Positions 1 through 8,394 of a DNA stretch of 64,000 nucleotides are shown one piece after another (position 1 is the first letter of the stretch; each line of letters starts with the position of its first letter). The stretch is from NCBI GenBank assembly GCA_020638335.1, contig JACKIT010000001.1:186001-250000 (forward strand), written 5' to 3'. The position numbers and the translations under genes are program-made. The stretch is from Rhodospirillales bacterium. GTDB lineage: Bacteria; Pseudomonadota; Alphaproteobacteria; Micavibrionales; Micavibrionaceae. The notes under the pieces are model-generated. The model was not told the origin of the DNA, made no database searches, and was given only the letters and a program-made list of their open reading frames with translations.

Positions 1-273
1 TCCCGATTTGAGGGGCTACCCAATGTAGCTTTAGAGGCACTGACCTGCGGAACGCCGGTCATTGCGACGGACAGTTCTGGCGGTATTGCCGAGATTGCGG
101 CGCTGGCTGAAGAGGGCGCGGTTGAACTTGTTCAAGATATGGAGGGGTTCCTTGATAAGATGCGGGTCATTTCCCCTTTATCAAAGCGCAGCTTTGCGCC
201 TTCCTTATTGCCGACAACATTTGATGAGAAAAATGTAATTGCGCGTTTTGAAGATTTGCTTCAGCGAAAATAA
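1..273 (+). CDS. glycosyltransferase family 4 (C-terminal end only)
   Basis: The window opens inside this gene and only the last 90 codons are present. The visible stretch begins SRFEGLPNVALEAL and continues CGTPVIA, which is the nucleotide-sugar binding EX7E-type motif and following strand of retaining GT-B glycosyltransferases (GT4). Such enzymes transfer a sugar from an NDP-sugar to a glycolipid or polysaccharide acceptor at the cytoplasmic face of the membrane. The acceptor cannot be told from this end. The stop is TAA at 271-273, followed after 60 bp by zupT on the same strand. The family call is secure; the substrate is unknown. Confidence 0.85.
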   Translation, partial: SRFEGLPNVALEALTCGTPVIATDSSGGIAEIAALAEEGAVELVQDMEGFLDKMRVISPLSKRSFAPSLLPTTFDEKNVIARFEDLLQRK

Positions 274-333
274 TGGGATGCACCGATAGGGGTTACATTG
301 CTTTGTCGTCGATCGAGGCGTATAACTTCCTTC

Positions 334-1131
334 ATGGCCTACGATCTCTTCTCCCCTTCCGTTCTTACCGCTCTTGGCATTTGCATTGCGGCGGCGTTTG
401 CCACAATGATTGGCGGATTGTCGATCTTTCGAGCGCATGAATCCAATCCGCGGATGCTGGCGTTCGGGCTGGCGTTTGCTGGCGGGGCGATGGTTTATAT
501 CTCTTTGGTTGAGATCTTCTGGAAGTCATATCAGTCTTTTGCGGAGATTTTGCCGGAAAAAGAAGCCTACAGCACTGCAACACTGGCGTTTTTTGGCGGG
601 ATTGCGCTTTTGATGTTGATTGACAGGCTTATTCCAAACCCGCATAACAAGCTGAGCGTGCCGCACGATGAGAGTAAGTCACACCTTAAGCGCGTAGGAT
701 TGTTGGCGGCTTTGGCTATTACGGTCCACAATTTCCCGGAAGGCATGGCAACGTTCTTTGCGACACTGGAAGACCCGGTGGTTGGGGCTTCTCTGGCTTT
801 TGCGATTGCTATTCACAATATCCCCGAGGGAGTTTCAATTGCTATTCCCGTTTATTACGCAACCGGAGATAGAAAACTGACACTGCTGGCGTGTTTGCTT
901 TCAGCGGTGGCGGAGCCTGTTGGCGCGCTGGTCGGGTATTTGGTACTGGCGCCATTTTTGACGCCTTTCGTATTTGGTAGTGTTTTTGGGGTGATTGCCG
1001 GGGCGATGGTGTTTTTGTCTTTGGATGAGCTTTTACCAACCGCAAAACGTTACTCAAGCGGACATGACGCGGTTTACGGTATGGTTATTGGCATGGGCAG
1101 CATTGCACTGAGCCTGATTTTGTTTAAATAG
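334..1131 (+). CDS. zupT: ZIP-family zinc transporter ZupT
   Basis: This is a 265-residue integral membrane protein of the ZIP family, which imports Zn(II) and often other divalent metals. The two signature metal-binding segments are visible: HNFPEG at about residues 132-137 and HNIPEG at 161-166, in the transmembrane helices that form the binuclear metal site. Hydrophobic segments before and after fit eight helices, and the length matches E. coli ZupT (257 residues). The frame is open 12 codons further upstream from a TTG at 298, but the ATG at 334 gives a start that aligns with the family. No Zur-like operator was recognised. Metal specificity is inferred from the family. Confidence 0.9.
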   Translation: MAYDLFSPSVLTALGICIAAAFATMIGGLSIFRAHESNPRMLAFGLAFAGGAMVYISLVEIFWKSYQSFAEILPEKEAYSTATLAFFGGIALLMLIDRLIPNPHNKLSVPHDESKSHLKRVGLLAALAITVHNFPEGMATFFATLEDPVVGASLAFAIAIHNIPEGVSIAIPVYYATGDRKLTLLACLLSAVAEPVGALVGYLVLAPFLTPFVFGSVFGVIAGAMVFLSLDELLPTAKRYSSGHDAVYGMVIGMGSIALSLILFK

Positions 1132-1141
1132 CATCATTTTC

Positions 1142-1169
1142 TTGACACCTATTGCCGGATGTGTATATT
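1142..1169 (+). promoter_or_regulatory. sigma-70-type promoter for rplU-rpmA
   Basis: TTGACA at 1142-1147 and TATATT at 1164-1169 are separated by 16 bp, a near-consensus vegetative promoter. Transcription would start near 1176, leaving about 65 nt of leader before rplU. It lies directly after the zupT stop, so the ribosomal genes form their own unit. Confidence 0.7.
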
Positions 1170-1241
1170 TCGTGGCTTCGGGCATAATGCACAAGAAAGC
1201 GGGCTGAACCGCGGATTTTAAGAATTTAAGTGAGATAAGAC

Positions 1242-1544
1242 ATGTTTGCAGTTATTCGCACAGGTGGAAAGCAGTACAAAGTTCAAAAGGACGACAAAAT
1301 CGAGGTTGAGAAGCTGGACGTTGAAGCCGGTAAATCTGTCGATCTTGATGAAGTGCTGTTTGTAGATGGCAAGATTGGTGCGCCTTTGGTTAAAGGTGCA
1401 AAGGTTGTGGCCAAGGTTTTGGAGCAAAAGCGCGCCCCGAAAATTACGATTTTTAAAAAGAAACGTCGTCAAAATTATCGCCGTAAGAAAGGGCATCGTC
1501 AAAATCTGACATTACTGCAAATTACGGACATTAAAGCGGCCTAA
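1242..1544 (+). CDS. rplU: 50S ribosomal protein L21
   Basis: This 100-residue protein is ribosomal protein L21, which binds 23S rRNA domain I and contacts L20. It starts MFAVIRTGGKQYKVQ, the invariant L21 N-terminus, and carries the basic segment KITIFKKKRRQNYRRKKGHRQ near its C-terminus, the classic rRNA-binding signature. Length is normal for the family. A purine-rich ribosome-binding site precedes the ATG. It is followed after 36 bp by rpmA; the pair rplU-rpmA with obgE downstream is one of the most conserved bacterial gene orders. Confidence 0.98.
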   Translation: MFAVIRTGGKQYKVQKDDKIEVEKLDVEAGKSVDLDEVLFVDGKIGAPLVKGAKVVAKVLEQKRAPKITIFKKKRRQNYRRKKGHRQNLTLLQITDIKAA

Positions 1545-1580
1545 GGCCTTTTGAAAAAACATTTTTAAGGAGATTAAAGC

Positions 1581-1868
1581 ATGGCACATAAAAAAGCAGG
1601 CGGGAGTTCTAGAAACGGCCGGGATTCAGCAGGTCGTCGCCTCGGTGTTAAGAAATACGCCGGCGAAGATGTGCTTGCAGGTAACATTCTCGTGCGTCAG
1701 CGCGGTACGAAGTACAAGCCGGGTAAAAATGTCGGTCTGGGTAAAGATCACACGATTTTCTCTCTGGTTGATGGTGAAGTGTTGTTCACACGCAGCAAAA
1801 GCGATCGGCCGGTTGTGAATGTTGTGCCGGCTAACGATACAGCCGCAAACCAGCAAGCCGCCGAATAG
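1581..1868 (+). CDS. rpmA: 50S ribosomal protein L27
   Basis: This 95-residue protein is L27, whose N-terminal tail reaches the peptidyl-transferase centre. It starts MAHKKAGGSSRNGRDSAGRR and continues into LGVKKYAGE, as in nearly all Gram-negative L27 proteins, with no N-terminal extension that would need proteolytic trimming. An AAGGAG ribosome-binding site lies at 1568-1573, 7 nt before the ATG. The tail after about residue 85 (NDTAANQQAAE) is longer than in E. coli and poorly conserved. A palindromic repeat separates it from obgE. Confidence 0.98.
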   Translation: MAHKKAGGSSRNGRDSAGRRLGVKKYAGEDVLAGNILVRQRGTKYKPGKNVGLGKDHTIFSLVDGEVLFTRSKSDRPVVNVVPANDTAANQQAAE

Positions 1869-1875
1869 CAAAAAG

Positions 1876-1980
1876 ATGTCATCCCGAGCGGAAGCCCGCC
1901 AGGGCTGAAGTTGAGGGATCTGACCAACGTACGATAAAAGCAAGATCCCTCCATTCGCTACCGCTCAGTCGGGATGACAT
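1876..1980. repeat. palindromic intergenic repeat, GTCATCCCGA type
   Basis: The outer arms are ATGTCATCCCGA at 1876-1887 and its exact reverse complement at 1969-1980. Inside them lies a second pair, GAGGGATCT at 1913-1921 and AGATCCCTC at 1943-1951. The element fills nearly the whole rpmA-obgE gap and would fold into a long interrupted hairpin in RNA. Repeats beginning GTCATCCC are common between genes in many alphaproteobacteria. A degenerate relative may lie at about 41563-41708 before tkt. Confidence 0.8.
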
Positions 1981-1995
1981 GTGAGGGATTTTTTT

Positions 1996-3024
1996 ATGAA
2001 GTTTTTAGACGAAGCAAAGATTTACTTGCGGAGCGGACACGGCGGGCCGGGGTGCGTGAGCTTTCGGCGTGAGAAATACGTGGAATTTGGCGGGCCGGAC
2101 GGCGGCAATGGCGGCAAAGGCGGCGATGTGGTGTTTGAGGTTGTTGATACACTCAATACATTGATTGATTTTCGTTATCAGCAGCATTTTCGGGCGCGGC
2201 CCGGTGAAAACGGTAAAGGCGCGAACCGCACTGGTGCGCATGGGGCAGATTGCATCGTAAAGATTCCTGTCGGAACGCAGATTTTGGACGAGAATAAGGA
2301 AACAGTACTGGCGGATTTTACACAAGCCGGAGAGCGCCAGTTATTCCTTAAAGGCGGCGATGGCGGCTTTGGCAATGCGCATTACAAAAGCGCAACCAAT
2401 CAGGCGCCGCGTAAATCGACGCCGGGCTGGCCTGGGCAAGAGATGGCAGTTTGGCTACGGTTGAAGCTGATTGCCGATGCGGGGCTGGTTGGGCTGCCGA
2501 ATGCCGGAAAATCTACATTTTTGGCGGCGTGTTCAAATGCCAAGCCGAAGATTGCTGATTATCCATTTACGACGCTGCATCCTAATCTTGGCGTGATCAA
2601 AGCCGGTGAACAGGAGATTGTGATTGCTGATATTCCCGGTTTGATTGAGGGGGCGCATGAGGGTCACGGATTGGGCGACCGTTTCTTGGGACATATTGAA
2701 CGAACCAATGTGATTTTGCATTTGATTGATTGCACACAAGATGATGTCGCTGAGGCGTACAGCACGATAAGAAATGAGTTGAAAGAATACGGACATTATC
2801 TTGATAAAAAAGAAGAAATTATTGTTTTAAATAAGGTTGATGCGCTGGGAGATGAGCTGGCTGAGGAGCAGGCCAAAGTCTTGCGTGCGGTTGTGGATAA
2901 GCCTGTGTATAAAATCTCTGCTGTCTCGGGTGAAGGTATTTCCGAGGTTGTGTATGCTTTGGATAAGGCCATAAAAAAGGTAAAAACAAGCGCCCTGCCC
3001 CAGGATGAGGAGTTTGCGCCGTGA
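1996..3024 (+). CDS. obgE: GTPase ObgE/CgtA
   Basis: This 342-residue GTPase acts in late 50S subunit assembly and couples it to cell-cycle and stress signals. The glycine-rich Obg fold occupies about residues 1-158 (GHGGPG, GGPDGGNGGKGGD). The G domain follows with G1 GLPNAGKS at 166-173, the switch region FTTLHPNLG at 191-199, DIPG at 212-215, NKVD at 279-282 and SAVSGEG at 308-314. The C-terminal extension is very short. The ATG at 1996 is preferred over an in-frame GTG at 1981 because GAGGGA lies 7-8 nt upstream of it and the protein then begins MKFLDEA, the family start. Its TGA overlaps the proB start by 4 bp. Confidence 0.97.
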   Translation: MKFLDEAKIYLRSGHGGPGCVSFRREKYVEFGGPDGGNGGKGGDVVFEVVDTLNTLIDFRYQQHFRARPGENGKGANRTGAHGADCIVKIPVGTQILDENKETVLADFTQAGERQLFLKGGDGGFGNAHYKSATNQAPRKSTPGWPGQEMAVWLRLKLIADAGLVGLPNAGKSTFLAACSNAKPKIADYPFTTLHPNLGVIKAGEQEIVIADIPGLIEGAHEGHGLGDRFLGHIERTNVILHLIDCTQDDVAEAYSTIRNELKEYGHYLDKKEEIIVLNKVDALGDELAEEQAKVLRAVVDKPVYKISAVSGEGISEVVYALDKAIKKVKTSALPQDEEFAP

Positions 3025-4175
3025 GTTCCAAGACACGTACAGTTGATATTCTCAAGAGCTGTCAGATACTGGTCATCAAAATTGGTACGGCTTTGGTGAC
3101 GCAGAGCGACGGGAGCGGTGTGCGTCAAGGCTGGCTGGATGCTCTAGCCGAAGATGTAAAAGCCTTGCGTGAGCGCGGGATGCAGGTGGTGATTGTGACC
3201 TCCGGCGCAGTGGCTCTGGGGCGTAAAGCCTTGCATATTGATATGAATACGCCGCCGACGGCAATTCCGCTGGAAAAGAAGCAGGCAGCCTCGGCCGTCG
3301 GGCAATATCATCTTTTCCATGCCTATCACCAGAGCTTTGCGCATCAGGGGCTGGAACTGGCTCAAGTTTTGCTGACTATGTCGGAAACCGAGAACTGGCG
3401 AATGCATTTGAACGCCCGCGCCACGCTGGGCGCACTTATGGTGCAGGGGATTATTCCGGTGATCAACGAAAATGATACGATTTCGACCGGAGAAATCCGC
3501 TTTGGCGATAATGACCGGCTGGCGGCGCGTGTGGCGCAGATGATCGATGCGGATGCGGTGTTGCTGCTGTCCACCACTGACGGGCTTTATACCGACCATC
3601 CGGGGCATAATCCGGATGCGACGCATATTCCGCTGGTTGAAAAGATTACTACCGAACATGTGAAAATGGCAGGAGATGCTGTTCCGGGGCTGAGCACCGG
3701 GGGGATGAAGAGCAAGGTTGAAGCGGCGCAGGCGGCGACGAGCACCGGTATTCACCTGATTATCGCCGATGGGCTTGAAAAACATGTCTTACGGGATGTT
3801 TTTGAGGAATTTAAGACACGCACAACGGCATTTCTGGCACAAAAAAGCACTCAAACGGCAAAAAAACGCTGGATGAGTGCGCATTTAAGACCGAAAGGCG
3901 CCTATATTCTCGATAAAGGGGCTTCAAAAGCACTCAAAAGTGGTAAAAGCCTGCTTCCGGTTGGGGTTATGGCGCTTGAAGGGCATTTTCAGCGTGGAGA
4001 TGTGATTGAAATCAAGCATTTCAATGGTGATCGTCTGGGGATGGGTCTGTCAGCCTATTCTTCCGATGACGCACAGAAAATTATCGGCAAGGCAAGCGAT
4101 GAAATCCCTTCTATTCTGGGCTATGCCGGGCGCAGCGAACTCATCCATCGCAATGATATGGTCTTGCAGGATTAG
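3021..4175 (+). CDS. proB: glutamate 5-kinase with PUA domain
   Basis: ProB phosphorylates the gamma-carboxyl of glutamate with ATP, the first step of proline synthesis, and is feedback-inhibited by proline. The 384-residue protein has an amino-acid kinase domain (about 14-265, with LVIKIGTALVT, VTSGAVALG, INENDT and FGDNDRLAARVA) and a C-terminal PUA domain (about 288-370), as in E. coli. The start is GTG at 3021, overlapping the obgE stop, which implies translational coupling. Its partner proA is not adjacent but about 18 kb downstream at 22130, an unusual separation. It is followed by a repeat-filled gap. Confidence 0.96.
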   Translation: MSSKTRTVDILKSCQILVIKIGTALVTQSDGSGVRQGWLDALAEDVKALRERGMQVVIVTSGAVALGRKALHIDMNTPPTAIPLEKKQAASAVGQYHLFHAYHQSFAHQGLELAQVLLTMSETENWRMHLNARATLGALMVQGIIPVINENDTISTGEIRFGDNDRLAARVAQMIDADAVLLLSTTDGLYTDHPGHNPDATHIPLVEKITTEHVKMAGDAVPGLSTGGMKSKVEAAQAATSTGIHLIIADGLEKHVLRDVFEEFKTRTTAFLAQKSTQTAKKRWMSAHLRPKGAYILDKGASKALKSGKSLLPVGVMALEGHFQRGDVIEIKHFNGDRLGMGLSAYSSDDAQKIIGKASDEIPSILGYAGRSELIHRNDMVLQD

Positions 4176-4511
4176 TGCCTGTAACATACTGATATATAAA
4201 AGATATTCACGTTTACTACTTTGTTTTTTATTTTTTGCGGGAGGGGGGCGAGCCCTGCTCCAAGCGGCAGGCGCACGTGTAGCGCCATATTGACGGATAA
4301 TTTATGAAATTATTCCTATTTTGTCAAGTTTTTTTACGAAAATTTACGCGGAGAAGCGGAGTCACGGAGTTTTTAAGATACGCCCTCCGTATCTCCGAAA
4401 CTCCGCGTAAAATAAGGTCTTTTTTAGATTCTTTATAAATTAAAGCATCAATACTCTTAAAAATTCGTGCTCTTCGTGGCGTCTTCTCTAACTTCGTGAT
4501 AAAAGAATCCC
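4176..4511. other. intergenic region proB-pepN, repeats only
   Basis: No gene is supported in this 336-bp gap. It holds a GC-rich stretch around 4240-4295, the octamer-arm inverted repeat at 4343-4415, and at 4466-4498 three spaced copies of a TTCGTG-containing unit that look like a single arm of another such repeat. The pepN ATG follows 14 bp after the last of these. Confidence 0.6.
4343..4415. repeat. inverted repeat with arms of three octamers (copy 1)
   Basis: The left arm is three tandem octamers, ACGCGGAG, AAGCGGAG and TCACGGAG (4346-4369). The right arm is three reverse-complement octamers, CTCCGTAT, CTCCGAAA and CTCCGCGT (4385-4408), followed by AAAATAA. The shared unit is NNNCGGAG. 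A second copy lies at 43789-43931, and the right arms of the two copies agree at 30 of 31 positions although they are 39 kb apart. Confidence 0.85.
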
Positions 4512-7112
4512 ATGAAAACAGACACACCGAAAACGATTTATCTTAAAGATTATAAGCCCTATCCCTACAAAATTGAGGCCATTGAGCTGAATTTTGATAT
4601 TCACGATGGGTATTGCGTTGTGAAATCCGTGATGCAGGTCTCGGCGCCCGATCATTGCCGCGATGATATGTTCCTGAATGGCGAGCATCTGGAGCTGATG
4701 GATATCAGCCTGAATGGCGAGAAACTTACGGATTATCAGAAGGATGATAGTGGGCTTACCCTGCCCTGCCCGCATTTGAAGGATTTTACGCTGGAGATTA
4801 GGACGCGTATTCATCCGGAGGAAAATACACGGCTGGAGGGGTTGTATAAGTCTGGGGGTACTTATTGTACACAATGCGAAGCCGAAGGGTTTCGAACGAT
4901 TACGTATTATCCCGACCGCCCCGATGTTTTGAGCGTTTTTACTGTACGTGTTGAGGCTAGCAAGGCGCATAGTCCGGTTTTATTGTCGAACGGCAACCGA
5001 GTTGATCATGGGGATGCTTCGCATGGTAGGCATTATGCGGTGTGGCATGACCCGTTCCCCAAGCCGTGTTACCTGTTTGCATTGGTGGCGGGGGATTTGA
5101 CGCATATTCAAGATACGTACACCACGAAATCGGGGCGTGAGGTCGAGCTTTATATTTATGTGCGGCCTGGCGATGAGGATCAGTGCGGGCATGCTATGGA
5201 ATCGTTGAAAAAATCGATGAAGTGGGATGAGGATACGTACGGGCTGGAATATGAGCTGGACATGTTCAACATTGTCGCTGTTAGCGATTTTAATATGGGG
5301 GCGATGGAGAATACATCGCTGAATATTTTTAACACCGCTCTGGTGCTGGCGGCGCAGGAAACAGCGACGGACCAAGACTTCCTGCGCGTGGAAAGCGTGA
5401 TTGCGCATGAATATTTCCACAATTGGAGCGGGAACCGCGTGACCTGCCGTGACTGGTTTCAGCTGTCCCTCAAAGAAGGGCTGACGGTGTTTCGAGACCA
5501 AAGCTTCTCGGCGGATATGAACTCGCCTGCGGTGCAGCGCATTGACGATGTGACGCATTTGCGGCGATTGCAGTTTTCTGAGGATGCGGGCCCCCTCGCC
5601 CATCCGATCAGGCCGGATAATTATATAGAAATCAATAACTTCTATACGATGACGGTGTATGAAAAAGGCGCCGAGGTGATCCGCATGCTGCGGACGATTT
5701 TGGGGCCGGAGAATTATCGTAAGGGTACGGATCTGTATTTCTCGCGCCATGACGGGCAAGCGGTGACGTGCGATGATTTTGTGGCGTGCATGGCAGAGGC
5801 CAGTGGGATTGATTTATCGCAGTTTAAGCTATGGTATTCTCAGGCCGGTACGCCGAAAGTTAGTTTTAAGGGTGAATATACGCCCGAAAATAAGACGTAC
5901 AGCATAGAGCTCACGCAAGAAATCCCTGATACGCCGGGGCAAGCGGGTAAAAAACCGATGCATATTCCGGTGGCGATCGGTTTGCTGGGTGATAACGGGC
6001 AAGATTTGATTGAAACGCAGGTTTTAGATTTGCGTGAAGCGAAGCAGCGCTTTGTGATTAAAGATGTGGCGCAGCCCCCTGTACCCTCTGTCTTGCGGGG
6101 TTTTTCAGCGCCTGTACGTTTGGAAACTGAGCACTCCAATGCCGATCTGACGTTTTTGATGCGTCATGACAGTGACGGGTTTAATCGCTGGGAGGCCGGG
6201 CAAGAGCTGATTTTGCGGATGCTTAATCGCATGATTGATGAGGACAGCAAGGAGATTTGCCCGAAATTTATGGACGCTTTCGGAGCGTTAATTGAGGGGG
6301 CTCTAAAGCCGACGATCGATAAAGCGTTGATGGCGCGGGCACTGAGTGTGCCGTCGGTTGGTTTGATCGGGCAGCAGCGCAGCGTGATTGATCCTGATGC
6401 CGTTCATAAGGCCCGTCAGACCTTGTTGGCGGCGATTAAGCGGACCTATAAGCCGGCGCTGGAAAATCTGTATAAGGCCAATCGTAGCACGGGTGCGTTT
6501 TCGCTGTCGCCTGAGGCGATGGGACGGCGGGCATTGCAAAATGCCATATTGGGACTGCTCACCGCCACGAATGGCACGGGATGTGCGAAATTGGCCAAGG
6601 CGCAATATGACGAAGCGGACAATATGACCGACCGGGTGGCGGCGCTGACGCGGCTGGCGGATAATAATAACGCCGAGCGCGAAGAGTGTTTTGATGACTT
6701 TTATGCGCGGTTTAAGGCTTATCCACTGGTTGTGGATAAGTACTTTTCTTTGCAGGCTTCGGCGACACGTGCGGACATCATTCAGAATCTTAAAAAACTT
6801 CGGCATCATTCTGATTTTAATATCAAAAATCCTAACAGGGTTCGATCACTTTATGCCGCGTTTGCGATGAATAACCCGGTCGGGTTTCATGCTGTGGATG
6901 GATCGGGGTATCATTTCTTGAGCGATGCTATTTTGGAGCTGAACTCTATAAATCCGCAAATTGCGGCGCGGTTATTGACTCCAATGCGGGAATGGCGGCG
7001 TTATACCAAAGATCGTCAGGAGAAGATGAGGGCCGAGCTGGAGCGGATTGTGGCCACCAAGGATTTATCGCCGGATGTCTATGAAATCGCCAGCAAGAGC
7101 CTGAAAGGCTAG
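4512..7112 (+). CDS. pepN: aminopeptidase N (M1 family)
   Basis: PepN is a broad-specificity cytoplasmic zinc aminopeptidase that finishes protein turnover. The 866-residue length matches E. coli PepN (870). The substrate-anchoring GAMEN motif is at residues 263-267. The zinc motif HEYFH is at 299-303 with the third ligand Glu322 in KEGLT. The C-terminal half carries the Ig-like domain and the helical domain of the E. coli type. No signal peptide is present. The ATG at 4512 lies 14 bp after a repeat with a poor ribosome-binding site, so expression may depend on that region. It is followed after 2 bp by an unknown gene. Confidence 0.96.
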   Translation: MKTDTPKTIYLKDYKPYPYKIEAIELNFDIHDGYCVVKSVMQVSAPDHCRDDMFLNGEHLELMDISLNGEKLTDYQKDDSGLTLPCPHLKDFTLEIRTRIHPEENTRLEGLYKSGGTYCTQCEAEGFRTITYYPDRPDVLSVFTVRVEASKAHSPVLLSNGNRVDHGDASHGRHYAVWHDPFPKPCYLFALVAGDLTHIQDTYTTKSGREVELYIYVRPGDEDQCGHAMESLKKSMKWDEDTYGLEYELDMFNIVAVSDFNMGAMENTSLNIFNTALVLAAQETATDQDFLRVESVIAHEYFHNWSGNRVTCRDWFQLSLKEGLTVFRDQSFSADMNSPAVQRIDDVTHLRRLQFSEDAGPLAHPIRPDNYIEINNFYTMTVYEKGAEVIRMLRTILGPENYRKGTDLYFSRHDGQAVTCDDFVACMAEASGIDLSQFKLWYSQAGTPKVSFKGEYTPENKTYSIELTQEIPDTPGQAGKKPMHIPVAIGLLGDNGQDLIETQVLDLREAKQRFVIKDVAQPPVPSVLRGFSAPVRLETEHSNADLTFLMRHDSDGFNRWEAGQELILRMLNRMIDEDSKEICPKFMDAFGALIEGALKPTIDKALMARALSVPSVGLIGQQRSVIDPDAVHKARQTLLAAIKRTYKPALENLYKANRSTGAFSLSPEAMGRRALQNAILGLLTATNGTGCAKLAKAQYDEADNMTDRVAALTRLADNNNAEREECFDDFYARFKAYPLVVDKYFSLQASATRADIIQNLKKLRHHSDFNIKNPNRVRSLYAAFAMNNPVGFHAVDGSGYHFLSDAILELNSINPQIAARLLTPMREWRRYTKDRQEKMRAELERIVATKDLSPDVYEIASKSLKG

Positions 7113-7114
7113 AC

Positions 7115-7624
7115 ATGTATAGGGTCGGCGATAAAGTTACCGTTCATGACACAATGCAAAGCGGTTATACGTACAGGTTGGATGCTCCGATGGGCGAAGA
7201 GTTTGATCCGGCATTTCAGCCGCATTTCACGCCGAAGGAGATGCTCGAGTTGGGCGTGTTTGAGGGTAAATATATGAATGATTGCCGTGATGAATTTCCT
7301 GCGGACTGGTTTGAACATGCGAAAATCAGCGACCGGGCGGATGTTTCCCTCAATTATTTCAAGATCAAAAGCCGCCAGTCTCTACAGGTTTGGCGGCAGA
7401 AGGGCTGGATTATAGAGCCGGATGTGCGCGGCTGGTTTCAATGGTATTGCCGCTATTATCTTGGGCGGCGCATTCCAGAGATTGATGCATGGCAAATCAA
7501 GCGCTGGAAAGCGTTTGCACGCCATGCCGGGCAAATCCGGGCGCATTGCGACCCTGGGAATCTGGATTGTCGCCCGCGCCAAAGGCAGGCTTTGCTGCAA
7601 TGGTCGCATGATCCATTCATATGA
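7115..7624 (+). CDS. conserved hypothetical protein, 169 aa
   Basis: I cannot assign a function. The protein is soluble, with no signal peptide or membrane segment, and is rich in Trp, Tyr, Arg and Cys. The middle holds FTPKEMLELGVFEGKYMNDC and the second half is dominated by aromatic-basic pairs such as WFQWYCRYYLGRR and WKAFARH, which suggest binding to nucleic acid or an anionic partner. Similar proteins with the phrase PKEMLELGVFEGKY occur in many bacteria, as far as I recall, without a known role. It begins 2 bp after pepN and overlaps the most upstream possible rnhB start, so it is probably co-transcribed with both. Confidence 0.75.
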   Translation: MYRVGDKVTVHDTMQSGYTYRLDAPMGEEFDPAFQPHFTPKEMLELGVFEGKYMNDCRDEFPADWFEHAKISDRADVSLNYFKIKSRQSLQVWRQKGWIIEPDVRGWFQWYCRYYLGRRIPEIDAWQIKRWKAFARHAGQIRAHCDPGNLDCRPRQRQALLQWSHDPFI

Positions 7625-7632
7625 GGTGCGTT

Positions 7633-8274
7633 ATGCCTGATTTTAGTCTTGAAAACGACTTTGAAGGCCCGGTTTGCGGGCTGGATGAAGTTGGGCGCGG
7701 GCCTTTAGCCGGGCCGGTGGTTGCGGCGTGTGTTTATATTCCTGATGAGCTGCGCGCCCTGCCCTTTGTCTGTGACATTCGGGATAGCAAGACACTATCG
7801 GAAAAGAAGCTGGCGGCGTTGTATGAGCAGATTACTACGCATTTCGTCTGGGCGACTGGCGAGAAATCGCCGAGTGAAATTGATAAGATCAATATTTTGC
7901 AGGCGAGTCTGAAGGCGATGGCAGCGGCACTTGATGCTACAACTATGCCATACGTACACGCCCTCATTGACGGTAATAAAATTCCCGCGAATTTGTCCTG
8001 TCCGGCCACGGCTGTGGTGAAGGGGGACGCTAAGTCGGTTTCGATCGCTGCGGCGTCTATTGTCGCTAAGGTGACGCGGGACCGGCTTATGCGCGCGCTG
8101 CATGAACAGTATCCGCATTACGGCTGGGACAGCAATGTGGGTTATCCGTCCAAAGCGCATCTGGCGGGGATCGACGCGCATGGCATTACCGAGCATCATC
8201 GAAAATCTTTCGGGCCGGTAAAAAATTTCATTGCCTTCGGATCGACTCGAAAGCCCTTAAATTCTGCGGCGTAG
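7633..8274 (+). CDS. rnhB: ribonuclease HII
   Basis: RNase HII removes single ribonucleotides and RNA primers from DNA-RNA hybrids. The 213-residue protein has the catalytic D-E-D set in recognisable contexts: GLDEVGRGPLAGPVVAA near the N-terminus, ALIDGNK in the middle and KVTRDRLM later, followed by GYPSKAHLAGI typical of the family. The ATG at 7633 is chosen because GAGG lies 6 nt before it; an in-frame ATG at 7621 is possible but overlaps the previous gene. The order rnhB-ccrM is typical of alphaproteobacteria. The stop codon overlaps the first GANTC site of the cluster in front of ccrM. Confidence 0.95.
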   Translation: MPDFSLENDFEGPVCGLDEVGRGPLAGPVVAACVYIPDELRALPFVCDIRDSKTLSEKKLAALYEQITTHFVWATGEKSPSEIDKINILQASLKAMAAALDATTMPYVHALIDGNKIPANLSCPATAVVKGDAKSVSIAAASIVAKVTRDRLMRALHEQYPHYGWDSNVGYPSKAHLAGIDAHGITEHHRKSFGPVKNFIAFGSTRKPLNSAA

Positions 8275-8356
8275 AGTCGTTTAAGACTCTTTGCTAGAGT
8301 CCTGATTCTATTATGTGAATCTATTTTTTGTCTTGACGACGAATCGGTTTTGACTC
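8274..8356. promoter_or_regulatory. cluster of seven GANTC sites upstream of ccrM
   Basis: GANTC, the CcrM methylation site, begins at 8274, 8285, 8297, 8304, 8317, 8341 and 8352. One further site is just upstream at 8244 and one lies inside the gene at 8425. By chance a GANTC is expected about once per 256 bp, so seven in 83 bp is strongly non-random. In Caulobacter the ccrM promoter is controlled by the methylation state of GANTC sites; a similar autoregulatory switch is inferred here. Confidence 0.75.
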
Positions 8357-8394
8357 ATGGTGCCCCTTCAACTTATCCACAAGGAAGGCATCTC